Assembly (NCBI RefSeq): GCF_009760405.1
Contig: NZ_WRPP01000006.1
Location: forward strand, 310,001-374,000
DNA length: 64,000 nucleotides
Direction of reading: 5' to 3'
Source: Nocardia terrae
Lineage (GTDB): Bacteria > Actinomycetota > Actinomycetes > Mycobacteriales > Mycobacteriaceae
Shown: in pieces, positions 41,060 through 50,074 of the stretch
Layout of the letters: each line of letters begins with the position of its first letter
Numbering within the stretch: position 1 is the stretch's first letter
Program-made: the position numbers and the translations under genes
The notes under the pieces: generated by a model
Told to the model about the DNA's origin: nothing
The model's input: the letters and a program-made list of their open reading frames with translations, nothing else
Database searches by the model: none

Positions 41060-41359
41060 ATGGCCGACGCGACGCCACCGGTGAATGTCGAAGTGGTCGT
41101 TCCGGAATCGTGGAGCGCCGGGGTGTACGCCAACGGCTTCACCTGCTGGTACAACCGCACCGATTTCACCCTGGACTTCGTCGTCCACCTGCCCACCGAA
41201 CCGGAGGTCGACGACGACGGCAGACCCGTTGTGCGACAGCCGGTTCGGGTGGTCTCGCGGGTGAAGCTGCCGCCATCCATGATTTTTCGCCTGATGCAGA
41301 CGCTGAACGACAGCATGAGCAATTACGAGCAGCAGTTCGGGCCGCTCGAACACCTGTGA
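41060..41359 (+). CDS. DUF3467-family protein
   Basis: A 99-residue beta-rich protein. It contains AGVYANGFTCWYNRTDFTLD then FVVHLPTEPE and the conserved end VVSRVKLPPSMIFRLMQTLN followed by an acidic helix. This is the pattern of DUF3467, a family without known function. It begins three bases after the coiled-coil gene stop and is certainly in the same operon, so the two may form a complex. Confidence 0.75.
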   Translation: MADATPPVNVEVVVPESWSAGVYANGFTCWYNRTDFTLDFVVHLPTEPEVDDDGRPVVRQPVRVVSRVKLPPSMIFRLMQTLNDSMSNYEQQFGPLEHL

Positions 41360-41372
41360 GAAGGAACGAGAT

Positions 41373-42659
41373 TCACGCCGCGACCGGATGTCGCATGAAC
41401 ATCCGCTCGTCGGCGTCGTACTCGTACAGTTCGCCGTAGCGGCCCCAGTCGACGGCGATGCGGATCTGCCGTCGCGCCGCCTCCTCGGTGAAGTTGCGCC
41501 GCAACAGGTCCAGGAAGAAGCCGTCCCGCATCCGCTGGTTGTGGGCGTTGGCCAGCGCATGGTCGACGGCCCCGACCAGGGGTGCGTTGACGCGCGCCAG
41601 ACGCGCGAAAATGCCTTTGGCCGTGTCGATGTCGCCTTCGACGAACATGCGGCCGTCCACGGTCAGCTCCAGATCGCCGTCGGCGGCGGTGGCCAGCCCG
41701 AGCATGCGCGCGGCGTCGACCACCGGCATGATGTCGTCGAGCTCGAAGCGCAGCCCGGCGGCCAGGTCCGGCAGGTCCGCGCGGCCGCCGTTCTCGGCGA
41801 CCAGGTCCAGCATGCCGGCGATGCCGTCTACGCTGGTCTCGGGCAGCGGCCGATTGGTCGGGGTGGGCGTGACGCCGCACCGGTCGCCGTCGAACGGGGA
41901 ATCGGTGAGCATCCGGTAGGCGTGGTCCACCAGATTCTGGAACCGGGTGCTGCGGGTATCGCGCGGATGCGGTATCGCGATCTCGAGCTCACCCTTGATC
42001 CGCCCGGGATTGTTGTCCAGCACCAGGATTCGGTCCGCGAGCTGCACCGCCTCCTCGATATTGTGGGTGACCATCAGCATGGTCTTGGTGGGGAAGGCGG
42101 ACTCGCCCCACAACCGCATGAGCTCGCCGCGCAGGTTCTCCGCGGTGAGCACGTCGAGCGCGGAGAACGGCTCGTCCATGAGCAGCACCTCGGGCCGCAC
42201 CACCAGGGCGCGCGCGAACCCGACGCGCTGGCGCATACCGCCGGAAAGCTCCTTGGGATAGGCGTTCTCGAAGCCGTCGAGCCCGATCATGTCGATGGCG
42301 TCGGTGACCCGCTCGGCACGCTCGTAGGCCGGAATCCCCTGTGCGCGCAGCCCGAGTTCCACATTCTGGCGCACGGTCAGCCACGGCAGCAGCGCGAAGG
42401 TCTGGAACACCATGGCGGTACTGGCATTCGGCGCGGTGATCTCGGCTTCCCGCAGCCGGGCCGTCCCGGCCGAGGGTTGCACCAGTCCGGCGATGATGCG
42501 CATGAGCGTGGACTTGCCCGACCCGGATTTGCCCAGCAGCGCGACGATTTCGCCCTCGCGCAGCTCCATGCGGACATCGGACAGGACCGCCAGCTGCTCG
42601 CCGGAGGGGTTGGTGAAGTTCTTGGTGACGCGGTCGACGGTGATGACGGGGGTGGACAT
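41373..42659 (-). CDS. ABC transporter ATPase with C-terminal AAA-associated domain
   Basis: A 428-residue ATPase of the nitrate/sulfonate/taurine importer group. Walker A is LLGKSGSGKSTLMRIIAG, the signature is ELSGGMRQRVGFAR and Walker B is VLLMDEPFSALDV. The last 160 residues (GIAGMLDLVAENGGRADLPD onwards) are the AAA-associated domain found on some of these ATPases, probably a regulatory extension. It follows the fused permease gene by 12 bases on the same strand. Confidence 0.92.
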   Translation of the reverse strand: MSTPVITVDRVTKNFTNPSGEQLAVLSDVRMELREGEIVALLGKSGSGKSTLMRIIAGLVQPSAGTARLREAEITAPNASTAMVFQTFALLPWLTVRQNVELGLRAQGIPAYERAERVTDAIDMIGLDGFENAYPKELSGGMRQRVGFARALVVRPEVLLMDEPFSALDVLTAENLRGELMRLWGESAFPTKTMLMVTHNIEEAVQLADRILVLDNNPGRIKGELEIAIPHPRDTRSTRFQNLVDHAYRMLTDSPFDGDRCGVTPTPTNRPLPETSVDGIAGMLDLVAENGGRADLPDLAAGLRFELDDIMPVVDAARMLGLATAADGDLELTVDGRMFVEGDIDTAKGIFARLARVNAPLVGAVDHALANAHNQRMRDGFFLDLLRRNFTEEAARRQIRIAVDWGRYGELYEYDADERMFMRHPVAA

Positions 42660-42671
42660 GTGATTCTCCTT

Positions 42672-44429
42672 CTAGACCAGTGCGAAACGCGTCTCGGCCG
42701 TGCGCTGCAGGCGTCGCCAGACGAGCCGGTTGATGGCGACCGTGACCACGCTCATGACGAGGGTGCCGAGCAGCACCTTGGCGAATTGGTCGTTGCCGGT
42801 CGCGTTGGTGATGTACGCGCCGAGGCCGAACGCCTCGAGATGGGTGTTGCCGGAGTCGACGACCTCGCCGACCAGGGTGGCGTTCCACGCCCCGCCGAAC
42901 GCGGTGATCGCGCCGACCACGTAGCCGGGTGCGATGGCGGGCAGGATCAACGACTTCCAGCGTTCCCGCCCGTGCACGCCGAGATCGTCCATGGCCTCGC
43001 GCAGATCGGTCGGGATCTGTCCGGCCGCGGCGATCACGTTGAACAGCACGTACCATTGCGCGCCCAGGGCCATGAGCACCGTGCCGCCGATATTGAGCGA
43101 GATGCCGGTGTAGGTCAGTCCCGCGACCACGAAGATGTAGAGGAACTGGGCCGGGAAGCTGGCCATCACCTGCACCACCGGCTGCGCGAACCGGCAGATG
43201 CGCGGATTCATGCCGATCCACACGCCGACCGGCACCCACACCACGGTGGACACCACCAGCAGCACCATGACGCGGGTCAGGCTCGCCAAGCCCATGAGCG
43301 ACGCGGGCCCGAATTCGGCGAATCCGACGGTCCTTTCGAAGTAGCGGGCCAGCGTCCACGCGCCCCAGCCCAGCGCCGCGAACAGCGCGGCGAAGAACAC
43401 CGCGTCCCCGGCGAGGCTGCCGCGCCTCGCCTCGTAGGGCGAGCGGGTGGCGCGCCCGAAGATCCGCATGCCGCGGTCGACGCGCTCGCCGACCGGCCGC
43501 AGCGCCGCCGCGACGCGACCGGGAATGGTGCTGCGCCGCAACAGATCCAGCACCAGGCTGCGCGGGGCCAGCGCGGCCTCGGTGTTCTCCACCCGGAACC
43601 GTTCCGACCACGCCGTGAACGGTCGCCAGAACAGCACGTTCACCGCCACGATGGTGAGGACCATGACGACCGCGCCGAGCATGAGCTTGCCGACCGCGGC
43701 CTGCGAGGTGGCGGCGGCGATGAAACTGCCCATGCCCGGCAGGGCCTGGTCGCTGCCGGAGACGCTGATGACCTCCGAGGAGGCGAGCATGAACCACGCG
43801 CCGCCGAAGCTCATCATGCCGTTCCAGATCATCGGGATCATGGCGGCCGGTATCTCGAGCTGGGTCAGCCGCTGCCAGCGGGTCAGCCGCATCATGCGCG
43901 CCGATTCGTCGAGCTCACGCGGCATATTGCGCAGTGCCTGGTAGTAGGCGAAGGTCATGTTCCAGGCCTGCGCGGTGAAGATGGCGAACACGCACGCCGC
44001 CTCCGCGCCCAGGTACGAGCCGGGGAACAGGGCGATGAACGCCGTCACCGTGATCGACACCAGCGCCAGCACCGGCACCGACTGCAGGATGTCGAGCATG
44101 GGGATGAGCACCTTCTCCGCCCGCCGCGAGTGCGCGGCCCACTGGCCGACCACGAGCGTGAACAGGAACGACGCACCCAGCCCGACGAACATGCGCAGCG
44201 TGGTGCGGGCCGCGTAGTACGGCAGGTTCGACGGATCGGTGGACACGGTGTCGGGGCTGTCGCCCGGCACCCACGGCACCGAGATGTCGCGAAAGAGCTT
44301 GACCACCAACAGGGTCAGGATCACCCCCGCGGTCAGCAGCAGGTAGTCCGCGGGCCGCAGCCCGGTGCGGGCCCGCCGGATTTCGGGAGAAGTCTTGGGG
44401 GCGTTGGGAATCGCGATGTCGAGGCTCAT
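42672..44429 (-). CDS. ABC transporter permease, two fused BPD domains
   Basis: A 585-residue membrane protein in which two complete permease domains of about 260 residues are joined in one chain. Each has the coupling-loop motif EAA-like text: ARMMRLTRWQRLTQLEIPAA in the first half and GVHGRERWKSLILPAIAPG in the second. About twelve membrane helices are expected. Normally two permease chains dimerise; here one chain would pair with two ATPases. The ATG at 44429 overlaps the stop of the preceding secreted protein gene by ATGA. Confidence 0.9.
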   Translation of the reverse strand: MSLDIAIPNAPKTSPEIRRARTGLRPADYLLLTAGVILTLLVVKLFRDISVPWVPGDSPDTVSTDPSNLPYYAARTTLRMFVGLGASFLFTLVVGQWAAHSRRAEKVLIPMLDILQSVPVLALVSITVTAFIALFPGSYLGAEAACVFAIFTAQAWNMTFAYYQALRNMPRELDESARMMRLTRWQRLTQLEIPAAMIPMIWNGMMSFGGAWFMLASSEVISVSGSDQALPGMGSFIAAATSQAAVGKLMLGAVVMVLTIVAVNVLFWRPFTAWSERFRVENTEAALAPRSLVLDLLRRSTIPGRVAAALRPVGERVDRGMRIFGRATRSPYEARRGSLAGDAVFFAALFAALGWGAWTLARYFERTVGFAEFGPASLMGLASLTRVMVLLVVSTVVWVPVGVWIGMNPRICRFAQPVVQVMASFPAQFLYIFVVAGLTYTGISLNIGGTVLMALGAQWYVLFNVIAAAGQIPTDLREAMDDLGVHGRERWKSLILPAIAPGYVVGAITAFGGAWNATLVGEVVDSGNTHLEAFGLGAYITNATGNDQFAKVLLGTLVMSVVTVAINRLVWRRLQRTAETRFALV

Positions 44430-45124
44430 GCGGGCTGCCCCGGAGCGTTCACGACGTTGAAGAAGTGGATGGCCGACCCGATCAGCGCGGGCACGCCGAT
44501 GGCCGCGTTGAAGACCACGACCCCGATGCCGGCTCCGATGACCGCCCCGGTCAGGCAGCCGACGACCGCGCCCACCGGACCCGCCGCGACCGTGGTGAGC
44601 AAGCCCGCGAACACACAGCCGAGCGGGCCGCCGATGACCGCGCCCAGCAGGGTGCCCACCGCGACGGCCGCGCCGAGCTCGGTGTTGACATGGCTCATCG
44701 CATCGTTGAACCGGTCCTCCGGGCTGTCGCCGGCGCTGACGGGACGCAGGTCGAAATTCCGGACGGGAGCGGTGGCGGCCTGCGCGGTCTGGGCCCGCTC
44801 GTCCTCGCTGAGTGGCCGGGCCCGGTCGGTGCGCGGCGTGAGAACGGCTGTGTTGCCGTCGATTCGGGCGTCGATCGGGTACATGGCGCCCTGCTTGGCC
44901 AGCAGCAGCGGCAGTGCACCGACGATCGTGCCCGCGGGGTCGAGGATCTGCAATCGGTCGTGGTCGACCCGCAACGACCCGGCGTCGGTGTGCAGTTGGA
45001 CCGTGCGGTCGACGATCGCCGCCCGGGCTCGGATGGTGGCCGGTTCCGCGTGCGCGGTGGCGTGCGTGGTCAGCAAAGCCGTGCTGGTCAGTGCGGCGAG
45101 AGCGGTGTACATGCGAATTCTCAT
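44426..45124 (-). CDS. Secreted protein with C-terminal glycine-zipper segments
   Basis: A 232-residue protein with a cleavable signal peptide (MRIRMYTALAALTSTALLTT then HATAHAEP). The mature part starts with a beta-rich region and ends with three Gly/Ala-rich hydrophobic stretches (AVAVGTLLGAVIGGPLGCVF, VVGCLTGAVIGAGIGVVVF). Glycine zippers of this type insert into or associate with membranes. The family is widespread in Nocardia but unnamed to me. It is coupled to the permease gene by ATGA, the place where a substrate-binding protein would be expected. Confidence 0.75.
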   Translation of the reverse strand: MRIRMYTALAALTSTALLTTHATAHAEPATIRARAAIVDRTVQLHTDAGSLRVDHDRLQILDPAGTIVGALPLLLAKQGAMYPIDARIDGNTAVLTPRTDRARPLSEDERAQTAQAATAPVRNFDLRPVSAGDSPEDRFNDAMSHVNTELGAAVAVGTLLGAVIGGPLGCVFAGLLTTVAAGPVGAVVGCLTGAVIGAGIGVVVFNAAIGVPALIGSAIHFFNVVNAPGQPA

Positions 45125-45675
45125 CAAGATCGTGTCCCCTCGTGTGCCGCGGCCCGCGCGGGTATTGCGGGCAGCGTCGAATTCCGTCGCGCACAATGCT
45201 GCGGACGGTACGGATTTGAATAGAGAATTTCCCGAAGAAATTCGGAAACGGGCGCGCGAATACGACGGAACCGCGTCGGCGGCACCGGAATATCGGCGAA
45301 TTGCGTGCGTCGAGGCGACGCGGCGTCGGTGTGCAGCTCCTCGATCTCGTAGAACGTGATAGGACAGCGCACACGGGGCTGGTCGACCCGGCGAAACCGG
45401 CCGGGACGGACACCCCTCTCGTCAGAGCTTCGGCACTGTGCGACGTATTCCGCTGAGCGGGAAGCCACTTTGGATAACCCCTTAATCCGGGGAAATCTGT
45501 CCTAACCTTGGGCGTCTCTCGACGTCGTCAGATCAGTGGCCTGTGTTCGTACAGGAGCCTCGCCTATCGAGGTGCGATATCGAACGTAGTAAATGCCTTG
45601 TAAATTGTCAAAGTTCGTATTCGAATGTGCCGTGTATCGCACCGGCCACGGGGTTCGCCTACGCTGGTCGGCGTG
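45125..45675. other. Long divergent intergenic region
   Basis: About 550 bases between the ABC operon and the DUF3558 lipoprotein genes. A minus-strand frame at 45124-45468 (114 codons) ends in TGATG at the start of the secreted-protein gene and has a protein-like middle (ITFYEIEELHTDAAS), but the rest has weak codon bias; it could be a coupled gene. The AT-richer part 45470-45640, containing a small CCCC/GGGG inverted repeat near 45477-45491, probably holds promoters for both sides. Confidence 0.4.
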
Positions 45676-46194
45676 ATGAGAGCAGTCGGCGCGGCGGTGG
45701 GGATCGCCCTGATCGGGGTGGCGGTCGCCGGGTGCGGCGGCTCCTCGGGGCAGCAGGCCGCTCCGGTCACGAGTACCGCGCCCAAGGCGGTCGCAGCCTC
45801 GCCCAACACGATCGGACTGTGCGGCGGGGTGTCCGATGCCGATGTCGCGCAGCAGACCGGGCTCGCCGACCCGCAGCGGGTCGCGGTGAATCCGCTGAGC
45901 TGTGCGTGGCAGCCGGCGGCGGGCGGCGATTACGCCGTGATGTTCCACTGGTTCCGGGGCAGCTCGCTCGAGCAGCGCCGCGGACAGGTGACCCTCGGCA
46001 AGCCCGCGACCGTCGAGGTGGCGGGACAGCCGGGTATCGAATGGCAGGACGGGCGCACCTGTGAGGTGGCGGTCGCGTTCGGCGATACCGACTTCATCGA
46101 TTGGACCGGGCACGCCACCGGGTCCGACGGCAAGCCCTGCAAGGGCCTCGAACAGCTCGCGGCGAGCACGCTGAAACAGGCGGGACAGGGTTGA
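45676..46194 (+). CDS. DUF3558-type lipoprotein, first copy
   Basis: A 172-residue exported lipoprotein. The signal peptide is MRAVGAAVGIALIGVAVAGC with lipobox VAGC, so it is anchored to the membrane after cleavage. The mature domain has the DUF3558 pattern: a Ser/Thr-rich spacer, LCGGVSDADVAQQTGL, paired cysteines (LSCAWQP and RTCEVAVAF), and the Ala-rich last helix. Function of the family is unknown. Its stop overlaps the next lipoprotein gene (TGATG). Confidence 0.85.
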   Translation: MRAVGAAVGIALIGVAVAGCGGSSGQQAAPVTSTAPKAVAASPNTIGLCGGVSDADVAQQTGLADPQRVAVNPLSCAWQPAAGGDYAVMFHWFRGSSLEQRRGQVTLGKPATVEVAGQPGIEWQDGRTCEVAVAFGDTDFIDWTGHATGSDGKPCKGLEQLAASTLKQAGQG

Positions 46195-46706
46195 TGGCAC
46201 GGCTTTCCGCACGAATCGCACTGGCGGCGTTGATGATCGCATCGCTGGCGGGCTGCTCGCACGCGAACAAGCACCCGGACGAGCAAACCTCCGCCGATCC
46301 GAACTTTCTGGCCGGCTGCGGTCCGCTCGACGATCAGAAGCTGGCGGCCGCCATCAATGTCACCGGGTTGAAGCAGCAGAGCTCGCCCACCATCTGCGAT
46401 TGGACCGCCGTCAATCCCGGCGGTGGGCCGGTCGGCCTCACCTATGCCTGGCTGCGTGACGACACCCTCTCACGCGAGGTCCGGATCGCCGATCAGTTCG
46501 GTTATCGGATCGAGCGTTTGGTGGTGAAGCACTTCGGTGGCATGTACTGGCGTGACCCGAAGGATCCCGGCAGCTGCGCGGTGACGGTGGCCGATACCGG
46601 CACCGTCACCTGGTGGGTGCAGAACCGCGATCATGCCGCGCAACCCGATCCCTGCGCGGCGGCCATGAGCCTGATGAACGCGGTGCTGTCCGTCGACGGT
46701 GTGTGA
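46194..46706 (+). CDS. DUF3558-type lipoprotein, second copy
   Basis: A 170-residue lipoprotein with signal peptide MARLSARIALAALMIASLAGC (lipobox LAGC). The mature part shares with the preceding protein the layout FLAGCGPLDDQKLAAAINV, TICDWTAVNP and CAVTVADTGTVTWWV, followed by a last helix ending in CAAAMSLMNAVL. Four cysteines suggest two disulphides. The tandem arrangement and start overlap suggest that the two lipoproteins work as a pair. Confidence 0.85.
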   Translation: MARLSARIALAALMIASLAGCSHANKHPDEQTSADPNFLAGCGPLDDQKLAAAINVTGLKQQSSPTICDWTAVNPGGGPVGLTYAWLRDDTLSREVRIADQFGYRIERLVVKHFGGMYWRDPKDPGSCAVTVADTGTVTWWVQNRDHAAQPDPCAAAMSLMNAVLSVDGV

Positions 46707-46729
46707 GCTCGGCGGAATGCTCCGCGAGC

Positions 46730-46969
46730 TCAGTGCTCGAGGAACGTTGCGACGATGTTCCAGAACATGTTCCGGTCCACGCTGTGGAAATCCCAGCTCT
46801 CGGTGATGCTGTGGGTGGCGCTCACGATGGCGGGGATGTCGAAGTCGTGACGGGTGGCGGTGCCCTTGGCCTCCACGGCGGTGACGACGAACGCGGTGGC
46901 GGTTTCTGCGGTGTGGCCCACGAGGAAGCTCCAATCGTTTAAACCGGTCCGGGGGGTGATGCGGTACAT
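46730..46969 (-). CDS. Small conserved protein, paralogue of 50075-50293
   Basis: A 79-residue soluble protein starting MYRITPRTGLNDWSFLVGHT. From ETATAF to the C-terminus it matches the 72-residue protein at 50075-50293 at 37 of 58 positions, including EAKGTA, DFDIP and WDFH. It has no family name I recognise. It lies downstream of the full-length AraC gene, while its paralogue lies upstream of the AraC array. Confidence 0.7.
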   Translation of the reverse strand: MYRITPRTGLNDWSFLVGHTAETATAFVVTAVEAKGTATRHDFDIPAIVSATHSITESWDFHSVDRNMFWNIVATFLEH

Positions 46970-47151
46970 CTCGACGCCGGGACGAGCCTCGCGGCAGGCG
47001 CGTCCTGGCGTATCGACCAGTCTTGTTTCCGGCCACGCCGCAGGGGAGTTCCGAAGACGCCAAACCGGTCAGTGACACGCCAACCTAGCTGTGTGGTTGC
47101 CGGAATACCGTACGGTAGGTGCGATTTCGGCGTTGCAGCGGGGTCGATTCG

Positions 47152-48144
47152 TTATGAATCCGCATTGTCCCGCCACCGGTTGACCGCCCGTCGCAGGCTC
47201 GCCGGATCCGCGTACCCGAGGAATTCCGCCTGTTGAGCGCGTGGAAGGTGTTCGGCGCGTTGCAATCTGCGGCGGCGGGCGCGGTCCACCTCGCGCCGCC
47301 AGCTGGTGCCGGCGTCCGCCAGCCGACGCTGTAATGATCTTGGTGAGGTCAGCAGCCGTCGCGCTACCACTTCGAGGGTCGCCACGCCGTCCGCGAGGGC
47401 CGCGTCGAGGGCGTCGCCGAGCTGATCCAGCCAGGTCACCCCGAGCTCGGGCGTGGCGGGCAGGGTGGCCGCATACGAGAGCAGGACGGCGGTCAGCTCG
47501 GGATCGGCCGACTTCATGGGCAGCGCCAGATCCGTCGTCCGCAGCGTCAGGGTGTCGACAGGACCGCCGAAATCGATTGCCCGGGTGCCGAACAGCTCGA
47601 TGAACGCACCGAGCTCGGCGGGGGCCTGTTGCCGGAGGCTGACTTGCGCGGGCACCACCGGGCAGCGAGTGGCGGCCCGCCCCCGAGCTACGAGCAGGGC
47701 GAAGGCGGCCTGTACCAACAACTCCCGCCCCCGGCAGTCCTCCACGCCCGACCGCACTTCGTAGCGCACCTCGTGCTCGGTGCGCTCGGCGACGCGGAAG
47801 CTGTAACTCGTTGTGAGACTGCCGGTGTGGCGGACGCACGCGTCCAGCGCCGCGCCCAGGGTCTCGGCGGACAGGAACAGGTACTCGAGCAAGCCGAACT
47901 CGCCGGTGTCGCTCTCCTCCGACACGCGCAGCGCGACATCGGGATCGCCGGTCTCCCGCTCGAGCAGTTCCCACACCCGCAGGCAGTACCGGGACGACAC
48001 CCGGGTGCTCTCACCGCCCTCCCGCCAGGCGGGGACGCCCGCCAGCCGGGCGATCCGGTCCGGGTCCAGTCCGGCTCGCGCGGCCCGCTGCAGGGCGAAC
48101 CGGGCCATGAGAATGCTGTCGTGACAATCGGATCGGCTGGTCAC
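47152..48144 (-). CDS. AraC-family regulator with N-terminal Arabinose_bd-like domain (complete)
   Basis: A 330-residue regulator of the mycobacterial AraC group. Residues 1-200 form the sensor domain (LPMKSADPEL at its end, GEFGLLEYLFLSAETLGAAL near the middle). The DNA-binding domain has both helix-turn-helix units: VATLEVVARRLLTSPRSLQR and QAEFLGYADPASLRRAVNRW. It is the last and only complete member of three consecutive paralogues. Regulators of this type respond to fatty-acid or steroid-like ligands in some cases; the two acyl-CoA synthetase genes upstream could be targets. Confidence 0.88.
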   Translation of the reverse strand: MTSRSDCHDSILMARFALQRAARAGLDPDRIARLAGVPAWREGGESTRVSSRYCLRVWELLERETGDPDVALRVSEESDTGEFGLLEYLFLSAETLGAALDACVRHTGSLTTSYSFRVAERTEHEVRYEVRSGVEDCRGRELLVQAAFALLVARGRAATRCPVVPAQVSLRQQAPAELGAFIELFGTRAIDFGGPVDTLTLRTTDLALPMKSADPELTAVLLSYAATLPATPELGVTWLDQLGDALDAALADGVATLEVVARRLLTSPRSLQRRLADAGTSWRREVDRARRRRLQRAEHLPRAQQAEFLGYADPASLRRAVNRWRDNADS

Positions 48145-48153
48145 GAGCGCCCA

Positions 48154-49038
48154 TCACCACGCGGCCCGGCGCCGGGCGCTCGCCAGCTCCCGGCTCCAGC
48201 TGGTCCCCGCGGCCGCCAGCCGGCGCTGCAGGGTCCGCGGGCTGATCCGCAGTCGCCACGCCATGTCCTCGAGGGAGATCGATTCCAGCGCCTCGTGATC
48301 GAGTGGCAGTGAATCGAACTCCGTGACAACCAGATCCACCCAGGCGCGCGCCGGCGGGGCGGGCAGCACGGTCGTCGCCGCACCCCGGCGCAGCACCTCG
48401 GCCAGGCCCGGATTCGCGGTGTGCTGCGGCAGGTCGACGTCGGCGCGACGCAGGATCAGCAGATCGGCGTCGGCCCCGAATTCCACTGTCGCGGTGCCGA
48501 AGAACTCGGTGATCGGCGCATGGTGGCGCGGTGCGCGCTGCCGGAGGGTGACCACCCGCGGCGTGACCGGCGTTCCCGAGCCGAGCCGGGCCCGTGCGGT
48601 CAGATAGGCGAAGGTCGCCTGCGCCGCCAGTTCGGAGCCGCGGCCCTCGGCGCCGGTGTCCGCGGCCAGTGTGAGATCCCGATCCGTCTCGGCGACCACC
48701 CGCATGCTGCGACTGTTGGTCAGCCGCGCCCCGAAATCCCCCGCGGCCCGCAAACCTTCGCCGAAGGTCGGCGCGGTGGCGAGCAGATAGTCCATCATCC
48801 CCAGTTCCCCCATTCCGTACCGTTCGGCCGCCAGCAGACCCACGTGCGGCGATTCCATCCGCCGTTCGAACAGTTCCCACAGTCGCGGATAACACTGCCC
48901 CGGAATGCTTCCCGGGTCCCCGTCCAGCGCGTCGGACCCGATTCCCGCCGCCCGCGCCAGCTCCACGGGATCGAGCCCCGCGGCCCGCGCGCGGGTGAGC
49001 ACGAAACGGGCCAATAAGACGCTGTCCGATCCGTTCAT
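48154..49038 (-). CDS. AraC-like regulator lacking the second HTH
   Basis: A 294-residue paralogue of the neighbouring AraC proteins. The sensor domain is complete (MMDYLLATAPTFGEGLRAAG, PRVVTLRQRAPRHHAPITEF). The DNA-binding part stops after the first helix-turn-helix (LEDMAWRLRISPRTLQRRLA) with the end RELASARRRAAW. The second unit, normally needed for full DNA contact, is missing, and the next gene starts 10 bases on, so this is a clean truncation. It may act as a ligand-binding modulator or bind DNA as a multimer. The ATG at 49038 is chosen by alignment. Confidence 0.82.
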   Translation of the reverse strand: MNGSDSVLLARFVLTRARAAGLDPVELARAAGIGSDALDGDPGSIPGQCYPRLWELFERRMESPHVGLLAAERYGMGELGMMDYLLATAPTFGEGLRAAGDFGARLTNSRSMRVVAETDRDLTLAADTGAEGRGSELAAQATFAYLTARARLGSGTPVTPRVVTLRQRAPRHHAPITEFFGTATVEFGADADLLILRRADVDLPQHTANPGLAEVLRRGAATTVLPAPPARAWVDLVVTEFDSLPLDHEALESISLEDMAWRLRISPRTLQRRLAAAGTSWSRELASARRRAAW

Positions 49039-49084
49039 TGCCGCCCCTCCTGCCGATCGGTTCCGAACTCGCCGGTGGGCGCGT

Positions 49085-49996
49085 TCAGTGGTCCACGCCG
49101 CCCGGCGGGGACGAGTCGAGTTGCTCCACATGGCGTTTACGCGCCCGGTCCACCTCGAGCCGCCAGGTGGTGCCGGACTCGGCCAGCCGCCGCTGCAGGG
49201 TGCGGGGGCTGGTGTAGAGGCGGCGGGCCACCTGGTCGAGCAGCGCCTCGGAGGAGTCAAGGACCTCGGCCAGCACGCTCGCCACCCGGTCGGGCCATTC
49301 GGTGGTGCGCGGGGGCGGCGGTGGCATGGTGGCGGCGTGGCGGCGCAGCACGGCCGCCAGCAGCGGATCGGCGGTGATCTGGGGACGGTCGAAGTCGACC
49401 GTGCGATAGGTGATGCGGTCGATCGGGACGCCGAAATCCAGCCGGGCCGTGCCGAACTGGTCGGTAAAGGCGTCCAGGCGGCGCGGCGCGCGCTCCCGCA
49501 GTCCGATGCGAACCGGGTCCATGGATTGACCGGTCAGTTGACGCATCCGCGAGACCAGGGTGACCAGCGCCATCTGCACCGCCAGATCGCGGGCGCGCCC
49601 CTCGGCGTTGACCAGATAGATGTCGAAGGTCGACTCGGTCTCGGTCTGCTCGCCGAGTTCGATCCGGTAGTTGGTGGACACCGAGCCCACATACGGGCTC
49701 AGCACGCCGAAGCCCCCGCCGACGGTATCGGCGGTGGAGATCAGATAGTCGATCAACCCGAATTCGCCGAGCCGGTAGCTTCCGGTGGCTCGCAGGGTCG
49801 TATCCGGGTCGTCGAGTTCGTGTTCCAGCAACTCCCACAACCTGGGGAAGTAGTCACTGGATACCCGGGCGTCGCCGTCGGCCAGCAGCCAGCCCGGTAT
49901 GCCGGCCGCCCGCGCCAGCCGGGTGGGGTCCAGACCTGCGGCAGCGGCACGCGCCAGGACGAATCGTGGCAGCAGCACGGAGTCGGAGGTGTGCAT
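49085..49996 (-). CDS. AraC-like regulator lacking the second HTH
   Basis: A 303-residue paralogue. The sensor domain begins MHTSDSVLLPRFVLARAAAA and includes GEFGLIDYLISTADTVGGGF. Only the first helix-turn-helix is present (LLDQVARRLYTSPRTLQRRL), followed by RKRHVEQLDSSPPGGVDH and stop. The truncation point is close to that of the downstream neighbour, suggesting that both derive from one truncated ancestor. It is the first of the three AraC genes in transcription order. Confidence 0.82.
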   Translation of the reverse strand: MHTSDSVLLPRFVLARAAAAGLDPTRLARAAGIPGWLLADGDARVSSDYFPRLWELLEHELDDPDTTLRATGSYRLGEFGLIDYLISTADTVGGGFGVLSPYVGSVSTNYRIELGEQTETESTFDIYLVNAEGRARDLAVQMALVTLVSRMRQLTGQSMDPVRIGLRERAPRRLDAFTDQFGTARLDFGVPIDRITYRTVDFDRPQITADPLLAAVLRRHAATMPPPPPRTTEWPDRVASVLAEVLDSSEALLDQVARRLYTSPRTLQRRLAESGTTWRLEVDRARKRHVEQLDSSPPGGVDH

Positions 49997-50074
49997 ATCC
50001 CCATGGTGCGGGGAATTCCCGGCCGGAAACCGGGAATTCGCCGAAGTGTGAGCCAGCCCGCTTAAGGCTTGTTA

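Noticed and set aside
41388..45359. A 1323-codon plus-strand open frame opposite the ABC operon
   Set aside because: It is the antisense shadow of three well-supported minus-strand genes. Its translation is His/Arg/Gly-rich without any domain.
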